DNA of 64,000 nt from Streptomyces tauricus (GTDB taxonomy: Bacteria; Actinomycetota; Actinomycetes; Streptomycetales; Streptomycetaceae): positions 186,001 to 250,000 of the forward strand of contig NZ_BMVY01000003.1 in the NCBI RefSeq assembly GCF_014650955.1. Reading direction: 5' to 3'. The translations under genes and the position numbers were made by a program. This document shows, piece by piece, positions 43,624 through 53,109 of this stretch (the stretch's first letter is position 1; each line of letters starts with the position of its first letter). The notes below the pieces were generated by a model. It was given only the letters and a program-made list of their open reading frames with translations. It had not been told where the DNA came from and did not search any database.

Positions 43624-45006
43624 ATGACCTCCACAGATGTGAAAGACCGGAGAGACCAGAAAGAGGCGGGTCCGGCGCCCGCCTCGCAGGCCGACCGTGA
43701 CCGCAGACGGCGCGCGCGGCACCGGGCCCGGATCATCGCCGTCGCGTTCGTCCTCCCCGCGCTGCTCCTGCTCGGCGCCCTCGTCGTCTACCCCGTGCTG
43801 TTCTCCGTGGGCCGCAGCTTCTTCGACGCCTCCGGCGACCGGTTCGTGGGCGGCGACAACTACACCGAGATGTTCCAGGATCCCGCCACGCTCAAGGCCG
43901 TCCGGAACACCGCCATCTGGGTCGTCATCGCGCCGACCCTGCTCACCGGTCTCGGCCTGGTCCTCGCCGTCCTGGTCGAGAAGGTGCGCTGGGCGACGGC
44001 GTTCAAGCTGCTGCTCTTCATGCCGATGGCCGTCTCCTTCCTCGCCGCGGGCATCATCTTCCGGCTCGCCTACGACGAGGACCCCGAGAAGGGCGTCCTG
44101 AACGCGGCCGTCGTCTCCGTGCACGACGCGTTCAAGGACGCGTCGTCCTACCCGACCGCCCGCGCCCGCGACGGCCAGGGCCTGACGAAGGGCGCCGACG
44201 GCTCGTACGGTACGAGCGCCGGCGCCTCCCCGGGCGACACGGTCGGGCTCGGTCTGGTCGGCGTACGCGCCGAGGACCTTCCGGTGGACGCGCGGCCCGC
44301 GCTCCCGGCGGCGACACGGAAGGCGTCCGCCGACGAGCTGCGTGGTGTCGTCTACCTGGACTTCACCCGCGGCGGGGGAGGCAAGCAGGGCGAGGTCGAC
44401 AAGGCCGAGAGCGGGCTGCCGGGGATGGCCGTAGAGGCGGTGCGCGACGGGAAGACGGTCGCGAGCACCACCACCGCGGCCGACGGGTCGTTCGGATTCG
44501 GCGACCTGGACCCCGGCTCGTACACCGTGCGGCTGCCCGGCTCCAACTTCGCCCCGCCGTACGAGGGGATCTCCTGGCTGGGACCCGCGCTGGTCACGCC
44601 CGCCATCATCGGCGCCTACCTGTGGATCTGGACCGGCTTCGCCATGGTGCTGATCGGGGCCGGGCTCGCCGCGCTGCCGCGTGACGCGCTGGAGGCGGCC
44701 CGGATGGACGGCGCGAACGAGTGGCAGATCTTCCGCCGGATCACCGTGCCGCTGCTCGCACCCGTCCTCACCGTGGTCTTCGTGACCCTGGTGATCAACG
44801 TGATGAAGGTCTTCGACCTCGTCTACATCATCGCGCCGGGGCCCGTGCAGGAGGACGCCACCGTGCTCGCCACCCAGATGTGGCTCGTGTCCTTCGGCGG
44901 CGGCAACAACCAGGGCCTCGGCAGTGCGCTCGGCGTCCTGCTCCTGCTCCTGGTGATCCCCGCCATGGTCTTCAACGTCCGCCGCTTCCGAGGGAGTCAA
45001 CGATGA
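43624..45006 (+). CDS. Sugar ABC transporter permease with inserted beta-rich domain
   Basis: A MalF-type permease of 460 residues, far longer than the usual 300. A basic cytosolic N terminus precedes the first helix (IIAVAFVLPALLLLGALVVYPVLF). The membrane core continues to FRLAYDEDPEKGVLNAAVV at about 164. Residues about 165-315 are a hydrophilic insertion ending with a fold-like segment, SGLPGMAVEAVRDGKTVAST then DGSFGFGDLDPGSYTVRLPG. This resembles Cna-B/SdrD or carboxypeptidase-regulatory beta domains. The second membrane half resumes at ISWLGPALVTPAIIGAYLWI, with the EAA loop LPRDALEAARMDGANEWQIF at 351-370. The insertion should face outside and may help docking of the binding protein. 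No ATPase gene is in the operon; a shared MsiK-type ATPase is expected. Confidence 0.9.
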   Translation: MTSTDVKDRRDQKEAGPAPASQADRDRRRRARHRARIIAVAFVLPALLLLGALVVYPVLFSVGRSFFDASGDRFVGGDNYTEMFQDPATLKAVRNTAIWVVIAPTLLTGLGLVLAVLVEKVRWATAFKLLLFMPMAVSFLAAGIIFRLAYDEDPEKGVLNAAVVSVHDAFKDASSYPTARARDGQGLTKGADGSYGTSAGASPGDTVGLGLVGVRAEDLPVDARPALPAATRKASADELRGVVYLDFTRGGGGKQGEVDKAESGLPGMAVEAVRDGKTVASTTTAADGSFGFGDLDPGSYTVRLPGSNFAPPYEGISWLGPALVTPAIIGAYLWIWTGFAMVLIGAGLAALPRDALEAARMDGANEWQIFRRITVPLLAPVLTVVFVTLVINVMKVFDLVYIIAPGPVQEDATVLATQMWLVSFGGGNNQGLGSALGVLLLLLVIPAMVFNVRRFRGSQR

Positions 45007-45842
45007 ACGCGCTCAGGCGGGGGCTCGGCAACAGCCTGGTCCAGGCGTTCCTGGTGGTGATCGGCCTGGTCTGGCTCACCCCGCTCGCCGGGCTCTTCCT
45101 GTCGTCGCTGCGGTCCGCGCAGGACACCGCGACGGGGGGCTGGTGGACCGTGCTGACCAGCCCTCGGCAGCTGTCCTTCGACAACTACTCGGCGCTGCTG
45201 GGCAATTCGGGGATGACGCGGGCGTTCTGGAACACCGTGCTGATCTCGGTGCCGACGACCTTGCTGGTCGTCGTGATCGCCGCGCTCGCCGGGTACGCGT
45301 TCGCGTGGCTGGACTTCCCGGGGCGGGACACCGTGTTCCTGGTCGTGGTCGCGCTGCTGGTGGTGCCCGTGCAGATCGGGCTGCTGCCCGTCGCCAAACT
45401 CTTCGGGCAGCTGGGGCTGTTCGGCACGATTCCCGGGGTCATCCTTTTCCACGTCTCGTACGGGCTGCCGTTCGCGATCTTCCTTCTTCGGAACTACTTC
45501 GCGGAGATGCCCAAGGAGATGCTGGAGGCCGCGCGGATGGACGGGGGCGGGGAGTGGCGCATCTTCACTCGGCTCGTGTTGCCGGTGGGGCGGCCGGCGC
45601 TTGCGAGCCTCGCGATCTTCCAGTTCCTCTGGGTGTGGAACGACATGCTGGTCGCGCTGCTTTTCGCGGACAGTTCCGCGCAGCCGTTGACTGTTGAACT
45701 GCAGTCGCAGATACGGCAGTTCGGGAGCAATATCGATGTGCTCGCGCCGGGGGCGTTCTTGTCGCTGGTGGTGCCGGTCGCGGTGTTCTTCGCGTTCCAG
45801 CGGCACTTCGTGCAGGGGGTGATGGCGGGCTCGGTCAAATAG
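45003..45842 (+). CDS. Sugar ABC transporter permease (MalG type)
   Basis: A 279-residue permease with six membrane segments. EAA loop MPKEMLEAARMDGGGEWRIFTRLVLP at about 174-199 and the typical end AFFLSLV-like LSLVVPVAVFFAFQRHFVQGVMAGSVK, a GSVKG-type family ending. ATG at 45003 overlaps the stop of the first permease (ATGA). Third-position codon bias weakens slightly toward the 3' end (for example CAATATCGATGTG), just before the palindromic repeat. With the first permease it forms the channel for the alpha-glucoside importer. Confidence 0.93.
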   Translation: MNALRRGLGNSLVQAFLVVIGLVWLTPLAGLFLSSLRSAQDTATGGWWTVLTSPRQLSFDNYSALLGNSGMTRAFWNTVLISVPTTLLVVVIAALAGYAFAWLDFPGRDTVFLVVVALLVVPVQIGLLPVAKLFGQLGLFGTIPGVILFHVSYGLPFAIFLLRNYFAEMPKEMLEAARMDGGGEWRIFTRLVLPVGRPALASLAIFQFLWVWNDMLVALLFADSSAQPLTVELQSQIRQFGSNIDVLAPGAFLSLVVPVAVFFAFQRHFVQGVMAGSVK

Positions 45843-45858
45843 CCGAATTCCCCTCGCT

Positions 45859-46027
45859 CCCGCCGCCCTTACCCAACCCGTCACCACATGGGGGCTGCGC
45901 CCCCCTCGCCCCCGCTGCGCAGTTCCCCGCGCCCCTAAAGACCGCCCCCAGGGGCGCGGGGAACTGCGCAAAGGGGGGCGAGGGGGCGCAGCCCCCTTCG
46001 TGGACGGGAACGGGTAGGGGCGGCGGG
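45859..46027. repeat. Long nested inverted repeat with two repeat cores
   Basis: A 169-bp inverted repeat centred near 45943 lies between the convergent permease and pgl genes. The inner arms are two exact copies of GCGCAGTTCCCCGCGCCCCT (45917-45936) and its complement (45950-45969). The next layer pairs GGGGGCTGCGCCCCCC (45890) with GGGGGCGCAGCCCCC (ending about 45996). The outer layer pairs CCCGCCGCCCTTACCC (45859) with GGGTAGGGGCGGCGGG (46012-46027). Arms are about 78 bp with few mismatches. It can serve as a terminator in both directions. Confidence 0.9.
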
Positions 46028-46057
46028 GGCGAAGAAAGGCCCTGCCGCCCCCGCCCG

Positions 46058-46840
46058 TCAGGGGGAAGCCGGGGGGTACAGGGCGCGCGGCAGCTGGGAC
46101 GCAGCCGCCACGTCCAGGAGCCACAGCGTGCGGGCCCGGCCCTGCGCCCCGGCCGCCGGCGCCTGAACCTCCCCCGCACCGGAGAGCGCGATCGCCGCAG
46201 CCTCCGCCTTGTCCTCACCCGCGGCGAGCAACCACACCTCCCGCGCCGCCCGGATCGCGGGCAGCGTGAGCGTGACACGCACAGGCGGCGGCTTGGGCGC
46301 ACCGCGCACCCCCACCACCGTCCGCTCCGTCTCACGGACAGCGGGCAGCTCGGGGAAGAGGGACGCGACATGCGTGTCCGGTCCGACGCCGAGCATCAGC
46401 ACGTCGAAGGAGGGGACCTGACCGTGGTTCTCCGGCACGGCCGCCGCGGCGAGTTCCGCCGCGTAGGCCTCCGCCGCCGCGTCCACGTCGGACCCCCAGG
46501 GGCCGTCCGACGCGGGCATGGCGTGCACGCGCTTCGGGTCCAGCGGTACCGAGTCGAGGAGTGCCTCGCGGGCCTGGGTGACGTTCCGCTCGGGGTCGCC
46601 CTCGGGCAGGAACCGCTCGTCGCCCCACCACAGGTCGAGCCGGCTCCAGTCGACGGCGTCCCGCGCGGGCGCCGCCGCGAGCGCGGCCAGCAGGCCGTTG
46701 CCGTTGCGGCCACCGGTCAGTACGACCGAGGCGTGACCGCGGGAGGCCTGCGCGTCCACGACCTTCGTGATGAGCCGGGCCGCGGCGGCCTGGGCCATCA
46801 GTTCCTTGTCGCGGTGGACGACCAGCTGGGGAGTGCTCAC
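46058..46840 (-). CDS. pgl: 6-phosphogluconolactonase
   Basis: A 260-residue lactonase (DevB type) that hydrolyses 6-phosphogluconolactone to 6-phosphogluconate. Motifs: LTGGRNGNGLLAAL, LDLWWGDERFLPEGDPERN, VLMLGVGPDTHVASLFP and VTLTLPAIRAAREVWLLAAGEDKA. In most relatives the first loop is LSGGRTP, so the NGNG form is typical of the streptomycete branch. GTG at 46840 overlaps the opcA stop (GTGA). It is the last gene of the tkt-tal-zwf-opcA-pgl operon. Confidence 0.93.
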   Translation of the reverse strand: MSTPQLVVHRDKELMAQAAAARLITKVVDAQASRGHASVVLTGGRNGNGLLAALAAAPARDAVDWSRLDLWWGDERFLPEGDPERNVTQAREALLDSVPLDPKRVHAMPASDGPWGSDVDAAAEAYAAELAAAAVPENHGQVPSFDVLMLGVGPDTHVASLFPELPAVRETERTVVGVRGAPKPPPVRVTLTLPAIRAAREVWLLAAGEDKAEAAAIALSGAGEVQAPAAGAQGRARTLWLLDVAAASQLPRALYPPASP

Positions 46841-47955
46841 TGCGGGTCCGCCTTCTTGACCGGGGGCATCTGGGCGGGGGTGGGGCGCCCCGAGTCCCCC
46901 TCGCCTGCCGAAGCCGAAGCCGATGCCCCGGCCGGCTTCGCGGCCTGCTCCGAGGAGTCGTGCACCGGGCGGACGGGAAGTTCGCCCGGCGTCCACGTGG
47001 CCGCCTCCGGCCGCTGCGAGGCCGACTGGATGCCGCCCAGCCGGTCCACGCCGAACCGCAGCGCGGACGCGTACGTGTCGTCCGGGTCGAGCCGGCGCAG
47101 TTCCTCCGCGAGCAGCTCGGACGTCTCGCGGCGCTTGAGCGCCACCGCGCGGTCCGGCTGGCCGGGCAGCGCCAGCGTGGCCATCGCCCCGTCCGAGCGG
47201 TGCAGGGTGATGGGGCCGCCGGTCGTCTCCAGGCGGACCTGGGTCAGACCGGGACCGGCGGACACGGCACGACGGACGTGCACGTGGAGGCGGTCGGCCA
47301 GCCACATGGCGAGCAGTTCGACGCTCGGGTTGGCCTCCTCGCCCGCCACCTCGACGGAGACGACCTCGCAGTCGACCTGGTCGAGGGCGGCGGCCAGCAT
47401 GGAACGCCACGGGGTGATCCGGGCCCAGGCCAGGTCGGTGTCGCCCGGCTCGTAGCTCTCGGCGCGGGCCTTCAGCTCCTCGACGGGCTTCTCCGCCGCG
47501 TAGCTGTCGGTGACCCGGCGCTGGCCGAGGGCGCCCAGCGGGTCGTCGGCGGGGTCGCGGGGCGCGTCCGCCGACCACCAGACCACCACCGGGGCGTCCG
47601 GCAGCAGCAGGGGCAGGACGACGGACTGGGCGTGGTCCGAGACCTCGCCGTACAGGCGCAGGATGACCGTCTCACCGGTGCCCGCGTCCGCGCCGACCCG
47701 TACCTCGGCGTCCAGCCGTGACTTCGTGCGGTCGCGGGGTGAGCGCGAGACCCGCTTGATGACGACGAGGGTGCGTGAGGGGTGCTCCATCGAGGCGTCG
47801 TCGGCGGCCTTGAGGGCGTCGTAGGCGTTCTCCTCGTCGGTGACGATGACGAGGGTGAGCACCATGCCGACGGCCGGGGTGCCGATCGCCCGGCGGCCCT
47901 TGACGAGCGCCTTGTTGATCTTGCTGGCCGTGGTGTCCGTGAGATCTATCTTCAT
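46837..47955 (-). CDS. opcA: Glucose-6-phosphate dehydrogenase assembly protein OpcA
   Basis: A 372-residue OpcA, the actinobacterial/cyanobacterial protein needed for activity of Zwf. Recognisable segments: MKIDLTDTTASKINKALVK, GMVLTLVIVTDEENAYDAL, LLLPDAPVVVWWSADAP and DLAWARITPWRSMLAAALDQ. The last 50 residues are Pro/Ala/Ser-rich and probably disordered. ATG at 47955 overlaps the zwf stop by four bases, so stoichiometry is tied to Zwf. The longer frame (to 48015) lies inside zwf. Confidence 0.95.
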   Translation of the reverse strand: MKIDLTDTTASKINKALVKGRRAIGTPAVGMVLTLVIVTDEENAYDALKAADDASMEHPSRTLVVIKRVSRSPRDRTKSRLDAEVRVGADAGTGETVILRLYGEVSDHAQSVVLPLLLPDAPVVVWWSADAPRDPADDPLGALGQRRVTDSYAAEKPVEELKARAESYEPGDTDLAWARITPWRSMLAAALDQVDCEVVSVEVAGEEANPSVELLAMWLADRLHVHVRRAVSAGPGLTQVRLETTGGPITLHRSDGAMATLALPGQPDRAVALKRRETSELLAEELRRLDPDDTYASALRFGVDRLGGIQSASQRPEAATWTPGELPVRPVHDSSEQAAKPAGASASASAGEGDSGRPTPAQMPPVKKADPQ

Positions 47956-49475
47956 GGCCGACGCCAGCTCCGTCCGTCTCGCTCGAGCATTTCGTCGGCC
48001 TCGACGGGCCCCCACGTGCCCGACTGGTACTGCGCGGGCTTGCCGTGCTTGTCCCAGTACTCCTCGATCGGGTCGAGGATCTTCCAGGACAGCTCGACCT
48101 CCTCGGTGCGCGGGAAGAGGTTCGAGTCGCCGAGGAGGACGTCGAGGATCAGCCTCTCGTACGCCTCGGGGCTCGACTCCGTGAACGACTCGCCGTACGC
48201 GAAGTCCATCGAGACGTCCCGGATCTCCATGGAGGTGCCGGGCACCTTGGAGCCGAAGCGGACCGTGATGCCCTCGTCGGGCTGGACGCGGAAGACGATC
48301 GCGTTCTGGCCCAGCTCCTCCGTGGCCGTGTGGTCGAAGGGGGAGTGCGGGGCACGCTGGAAGACGACGGCGATCTCGGTGACCCGGCGGCCCAGGCGCT
48401 TGCCGGTACGGAGGTAGAAGGGGACGCCCGCCCAGCGGCGGTTGTCCACCTCGACCTTGATCGCCGCGTAGGTGTCGGTCTTCGACTTCGGGTCGATGCC
48501 GTCTTCCTGGAGGTAGCCGACGGCCTTCTCGCCGCCCTGCCAGCCCTCGGCGTACTGGCCGCGGACCGTGTTCGCGCCCAGGTCGGCGGGCAGCCTGACC
48601 GCGCCCAGCACCTTGGTCTTCTCGGCGGCGAGCGCGTCCGCGTCGAAGGAGGCGGGCTCCTCCATGGCAGTGAGGGCCATCAGCTGGAGCAGGTGGTTCT
48701 GGATGACGTCACGGGCGGCGCCGATGCCGTCGTAGTAGCCGGCCCGGCCGCCGATGCCGATGTCCTCGGCCATCGTGATCTGTACGTGGTCGACGTACGA
48801 CCGGTTCCAGATCGGCTCGAACATCTGGTTCGCGAAGCGCAGCGCCAGGATGTTCTGGACCGTCTCCTTGCCCAGGTAGTGGTCGATGCGGAAGACCTGG
48901 TCCGGGGCGAAGACCTCTTCGACGGTGGTGTTCAGGTCCTCGGCCGACTTGAGGTCGTGGCCGAACGGCTTCTCGATGACCGCGCGCCGCCAGGAGCCGC
49001 CCGTCTGGTCGGCGAGGCCGTGCTTCTTCAGCTGCTGGATGACCACCGGGAACGCGGACGGCGGCACGGACAGGTAGAAGGCGAAGTTGCCGCCCGTGCC
49101 CTGTGCCTTGTCCAGCTCCCCGATGGTGTCGCGCAGCCGCTCGAACGCGTCGTCGTCGTCGAAGGTGCCCTGGACGAAGCGCATCCCCTGGACGAGCTGC
49201 TGCCAGACCTCCTCACGGAACGGCGTGCGGGCGTGTTCCTTGACGGCGTCGTGGACCTCCTGGGCGAAGTCCTCGTTCTCCCATTCGCGGCGCGCGAAGC
49301 CGACGAGGGAGAAGCCCGGCGGCAGCAGGCCGCGGTTGGCAAGGTCATAAACAGCAGGCATGAGCTTTTTACGGGACAAATCGCCCGTGACCCCGAAGAT
49401 GACGAGGCCCGACGGCCCCGCGATACGCGGGAGCCGTCGGTCCGCCGGGTCACGCAGCGGATTGCTGCTTGACAA
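47952..49475 (-). CDS. zwf: Glucose-6-phosphate 1-dehydrogenase
   Basis: A 507-residue enzyme for the first NADPH-producing step of the oxidative pentose phosphate pathway. The NADP-binding start is GLVIFGVTGDLSRKKLMPAVYDL, the active-site signature is RIDHYLGKETVQN near residue 197, and the substrate helix EKPFGHDLKSAEDLN is intact. The start is a TTG at 49475, preceded by GGAGG nine bases upstream. TTG is the weakest common start and may lower the level of synthesis. Tal ends only four bases upstream; opcA overlaps downstream. Confidence 0.97.
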   Translation of the reverse strand: MSSSNPLRDPADRRLPRIAGPSGLVIFGVTGDLSRKKLMPAVYDLANRGLLPPGFSLVGFARREWENEDFAQEVHDAVKEHARTPFREEVWQQLVQGMRFVQGTFDDDDAFERLRDTIGELDKAQGTGGNFAFYLSVPPSAFPVVIQQLKKHGLADQTGGSWRRAVIEKPFGHDLKSAEDLNTTVEEVFAPDQVFRIDHYLGKETVQNILALRFANQMFEPIWNRSYVDHVQITMAEDIGIGGRAGYYDGIGAARDVIQNHLLQLMALTAMEEPASFDADALAAEKTKVLGAVRLPADLGANTVRGQYAEGWQGGEKAVGYLQEDGIDPKSKTDTYAAIKVEVDNRRWAGVPFYLRTGKRLGRRVTEIAVVFQRAPHSPFDHTATEELGQNAIVFRVQPDEGITVRFGSKVPGTSMEIRDVSMDFAYGESFTESSPEAYERLILDVLLGDSNLFPRTEEVELSWKILDPIEEYWDKHGKPAQYQSGTWGPVEADEMLERDGRSWRRP

Positions 49476-49479
49476 GATT

Positions 49480-50598
49480 TCAGCCCTCCGAGGGGGCGAG
49501 GCGCTGGAGCTCCGCCTCGGTCGACTTGAGCAGGTCGTTCCAGGCGCCCTCGAACTTCTCGACGCCCTCGTCCTCCAGAAGCTGGACCACTTCGTCGTAC
49601 GAGATGCCGAGCTTCTCGACCGCGTCGAGTTCGGCGCGGGCCTGCTCGTACGTACCGGTGACGGTGTCGCCGGTGATGTTCCCGTGGTCCTCGGTGGCGA
49701 ACAGGGTCGCCTCCGGCATGGTGTTCACCGTGTTCGGCGCGACCAGGTCCTCGACGTACAGGGTGTCCTTGTAGGCCGGGTCCTTGACGCCGGTCGAGGC
49801 CCACAGCGGACGCTGCTTGTTGGCCTGCGCCTTGTCCAGGGCGGCCCAGCGGTCCGAGGCGAAGACCTCCTCGTACGCCTGGTAGGCGAGCCGCGCGTTG
49901 GCGAGACCGGCCTTGCCGCGGGCGGCCTTGGCCTCGTCGGTGCCCAGCGCGTCAAGCCGCTTGTCGATCTCGGCGTCCACCCGGGACACGAAGAACGACG
50001 CCACGGAGTGGATCTTGGAGAGGTCGAGGCCGGCGGCCTTGGCCTTCTCCAGACCCGACAGGTACGCGTCCATGACCAGGCGGTAGCGCTCAAGGGAGAA
50101 GATCAGCGTGACGTTGACGCTGATGCCGCGCGCGATCGTCTCGGTGATCGCGGGCAGGCCCGCCATGGTCGCCGGGATCTTGATGAGCGTGTTCGGCCGG
50201 TCGACGAGCCAGGCGAGCTGCTTGGCCTCGGCGACGGTCGACTTGGTGTTGTGCGCGAGGCGCGGGTCGACCTCGATCGAGACCCGGCCGTCCTGCCCCT
50301 GCGTCGCGTCGAAGACCGGACGCAGGATGTCGGCGGCGTCACGGACGTCCGCCGTCGTGATCATGCGGATGGCCTCTTCGACCGTGACCCTGCGGGCGGC
50401 GAGGTCGGAGAGCTGCTGGTCGTAGCCGTCGCCCTGCGAGATCGCCTTCTGGAAGATCGACGGGTTGGTGGTGACGCCCACGACGTGCTGCTGGTCGATC
50501 AGTTCGGCGAGGTTGCCGGACGTGATCCGCTTGCGCGACAGGTCGTCCAGCCAGATCGCGACGCCCTCCTCGGAGAGGCGCTTGAGTGCGTCTGTCAT
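49480..50598 (-). CDS. tal: Transaldolase
   Basis: A 372-residue transaldolase of the actinobacterial long form, moving a dihydroxyacetone unit between sugar phosphates in the non-oxidative pentose phosphate pathway. Start [34 protein letters not shown], and the Schiff-base lysine K140 in [12 protein letters not shown] are visible. [13 protein letters not shown] and [23 protein letters not shown] complete the barrel. ATG at 50598 with GGAG 11 bases before. It lies 47 bp behind tkt and four bases before zwf. Confidence 0.97.
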   Translation of the reverse strand: MTDALKRLSEEGVAIWLDDLSRKRITSGNLAELIDQQHVVGVTTNPSIFQKAISQGDGYDQQLSDLAARRVTVEEAIRMITTADVRDAADILRPVFDATQGQDGRVSIEVDPRLAHNTKSTVAEAKQLAWLVDRPNTLIKIPATMAGLPAITETIARGISVNVTLIFSLERYRLVMDAYLSGLEKAKAAGLDLSKIHSVASFFVSRVDAEIDKRLDALGTDEAKAARGKAGLANARLAYQAYEEVFASDRWAALDKAQANKQRPLWASTGVKDPAYKDTLYVEDLVAPNTVNTMPEATLFATEDHGNITGDTVTGTYEQARAELDAVEKLGISYDEVVQLLEDEGVEKFEGAWNDLLKSTEAELQRLAPSEG

Positions 50599-50645
50599 GG
50601 AAAATGCATCTCCTACGTGTCGTATGTCAGCGTCAGCTGTCAGCG

Positions 50646-52748
50646 TCAGCGCTGGGCTGCGGCGATCGATTCCTTGGCGACGTTCGCGACGTTCTCGGCA
50701 GTGAAGCCGAACTCCTGGAAGAGGACCTTGCCGTCGGCCGAAGCACCGAAGTGCTCCAGGGAAACGATGCGGCCCGCGTCCCCGACGAAGCGGTGCCAGG
50801 TCAGACCGATACCGGCCTCGACCGCGACCCGCGCCTTCACGGACGGGGGAAGCACCGAGTCCCGGTACCCCTGGTCCTGCTCGTCGAACCACTCCACGCA
50901 CGGCACGGACACGACCCGCGTCGGGGTGCCGGCGGCCTGGAGCTGCTCACGCGCCTCTACGGCCACATGGACCTCGGAGCCGGTGGCAAGGAGGATGACC
51001 TCGGGCTCGGCGCTCTGCCCGTCGGACCCCTCGGCCTCGAAGAGCACGTAAGCGCCCTTCGTGACGTCCTCGTTGGCGTCGTACGTCGGAACACCCTGGC
51101 GGGTCAGCGCGAGACCGTGCGGGTTGCCCTTGCCGAAGACCTTCGTGTAGCGGCGCAGGATCTCGCGCCACGCGATCGCGGTCTCGTTGGCGTCGGCCGG
51201 GCGCACGACGTTCAGGCCCGGGATGGCGCGCAGCGAGGCCAGGTGCTCGACCGGCTGGTGGGTCGGGCCGTCCTCGCCCAGACCGATGGAGTCGTGCGTC
51301 CACACGTACGTCACCGGCAGGTGCATCAGCGCGGACAGACGCACGGCGTTGCGCATGTAGTCGGAGAACACCAGGAAGGTGCCGCCGTAGATACGGGTGT
51401 TGCCGTGCAGCGCGATGCCGTTCATCTCCGCGGCCATGGAGTGCTCGCGGATACCGAAGTGGATCGTGCGGCCGTACGGGTTTGCCTCCGGCAGCGGGTT
51501 GTCCGCCGGGAGGAACGACGACGTCTTGTCGATCGTCGTGTTGTTCGAGCCCGCGAGGTCGGCGGAGCCGCCCCACAGCTCGGGGATGACCGCGCCGAGG
51601 GCCTGGAGGACCTTGCCGGACGCGGCACGGGTGGCGACACCCTTGCCGGTCTCGAAGACGGGGAGCTTCTCCTCCCAGCCGGCCGGCAGCTCGCCCGCGG
51701 CGATGCGGTCGAACTCGGCGGCGCGCTCCGGGTTGGCGGTCCGCCACGCGGCGAAGCCCTTCTCCCACTCGGCCTTGGCCTCACGGCCGCGGTCGAGCGC
51801 CTTGCGCGCGTGCGCCAGCACCTCGTCGGCGACCTCGAAGGACTTCTCCGGGTCGAAGCCGAGGACCCGCTTGGTGGCCGCGACCTCGTCGTCGCCGAGC
51901 GCCGAGCCGTGCGCGGCCTCGGTGTTCTGCGCGTTCGGGGCGGGCCAGGCGATGATCGAGCGCATCGCGATGAACGACGGCTTGTCCGTGACCGCCTTCG
52001 CGGCCTCGATCGCCGCGTACAGGGCGACCGGGTCGAGGTCGCCGTTCTCCTTCGGCTCCACGCGCTGGACGTGCCAGCCGTAGGCCTCGTACCGCTTGGC
52101 GGTGTCCTCGGAGACGGCCGTCTCGGTGTCGCCCTCGATCGAGATGTGGTTGTCGTCCCACAGCAGGACCAGGTTGCCGAGCTTCTGGTGGCCCGCCATC
52201 GAGGACGCCTCGCCGGAGATGCCCTCCTGGAGGCAGCCGTCACCGGCGATCGCGAAGATGAAGTGGTCGAACGGGGAGGTGCCGGGGGCCGCCTCCGGGT
52301 CGAACAGACCACGCTCGTAGCGGGCGGCCATCGCCATGCCCACCGCGTTGGCGACACCCTGGCCGAGCGGCCCGGTCGTCGTCTCCACACCGGTGGTGTG
52401 CCCGTACTCGGGGTGTCCGGGGGTCTTCGAACCCCACGTCCTGAACGACTTCAGGTCGTCCAGCTCCAGGCCGAAGCCGGCCAGGTACAGCTGCGTGTAG
52501 AGAGTCAGGGACGAATGGCCGGCGGACAGCACGAAGCGGTCGCGGCCGGTCCAGTCGGCGTCCGCCGGGTCGTGCCGCATCACCTTCTGGAAGAGGGTGT
52601 ACGCGGCGGGTGCCAGACTCATCGCCGTACCCGGATGGCCGTTACCGACCTTCTGTACGGCGTCGGCGGCCAGGATGCGGGCGGTGTCGACCGCCCGCTG
52701 GTCCAATTCGGTCCACTCGATGTCTGTTGTGGTCGGCTTGGTGCTCAC
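50646..52748 (-). CDS. tkt: Transketolase
   Basis: A 700-residue thiamine-diphosphate enzyme. First domain: [14 protein letters not shown] and the TPP/Mg motif [18 protein letters not shown]...WDDN. Second: [61 protein letters not shown] (transketolase signature) and the C-terminal domain [20 protein letters not shown] at 52748 follows GGAGAGGAG at about 12 bases. It heads the pentose phosphate operon and is divergent from ctaB; the promoter must lie in 52749-52860 (a TAGGCT -10 candidate is near 52825 on the minus strand). Confidence 0.97.
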   Translation of the reverse strand: MSTKPTTTDIEWTELDQRAVDTARILAADAVQKVGNGHPGTAMSLAPAAYTLFQKVMRHDPADADWTGRDRFVLSAGHSSLTLYTQLYLAGFGLELDDLKSFRTWGSKTPGHPEYGHTTGVETTTGPLGQGVANAVGMAMAARYERGLFDPEAAPGTSPFDHFIFAIAGDGCLQEGISGEASSMAGHQKLGNLVLLWDDNHISIEGDTETAVSEDTAKRYEAYGWHVQRVEPKENGDLDPVALYAAIEAAKAVTDKPSFIAMRSIIAWPAPNAQNTEAAHGSALGDDEVAATKRVLGFDPEKSFEVADEVLAHARKALDRGREAKAEWEKGFAAWRTANPERAAEFDRIAAGELPAGWEEKLPVFETGKGVATRAASGKVLQALGAVIPELWGGSADLAGSNNTTIDKTSSFLPADNPLPEANPYGRTIHFGIREHSMAAEMNGIALHGNTRIYGGTFLVFSDYMRNAVRLSALMHLPVTYVWTHDSIGLGEDGPTHQPVEHLASLRAIPGLNVVRPADANETAIAWREILRRYTKVFGKGNPHGLALTRQGVPTYDANEDVTKGAYVLFEAEGSDGQSAEPEVILLATGSEVHVAVEAREQLQAAGTPTRVVSVPCVEWFDEQDQGYRDSVLPPSVKARVAVEAGIGLTWHRFVGDAGRIVSLEHFGASADGKVLFQEFGFTAENVANVAKESIAAAQR

Positions 52749-53109
52749 CCTGGGTCAGGGCTCCTCTCCACATGTTGCACATGTCGAATGCCGGTGCACG
52801 TGGCGCCCACCGGCTCGCTGTCGAGCCTACCCCCGTGGCAACGCGCATTTTTTCGAGTCATTCCAGACTGCCGGGACTTGTCCTCTTCCGCCTCCCGACC
52901 GGCGGGTTCCGTATTCGGCAAGTGAATACGGAGCCGCTCATCCGACTGCTCAATCCGCGGCCGATCAGTCCTTCGCGGGGCCCTTTCAACACGACCTGAC
53001 CCCCGCGAGGGCCGGGGTCTGGGCAACGTCTACAGTGGCGTGGTACGCGCGAGCCTTTACCGGGAGTTCACACCCGGGGCTCGCTGGGATGTCTCTGTCA
53101 GGGGTGTGC
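52749..53109. promoter_or_regulatory. Divergent tkt/ctaB regulatory region
   Basis: 361 bp without a gene. It contains a perfect 9-bp inverted repeat TCCGTATTC/GAATACGGA (52909-52933, 7-nt loop), a T-rich stretch ATTTTTTCG near 52848, and TACAGT at 53031-53036 as a -10 candidate for ctaB. The ORF that extends ctaB through this region has no domain content. Confidence 0.5.

Noticed and set aside
52597..53109. N-terminal extension of ctaB to 486 residues
   Set aside because: It would cover the divergent regulatory region and part of tkt and lacks membrane or domain features; GTG at 53110 has a ribosome site.
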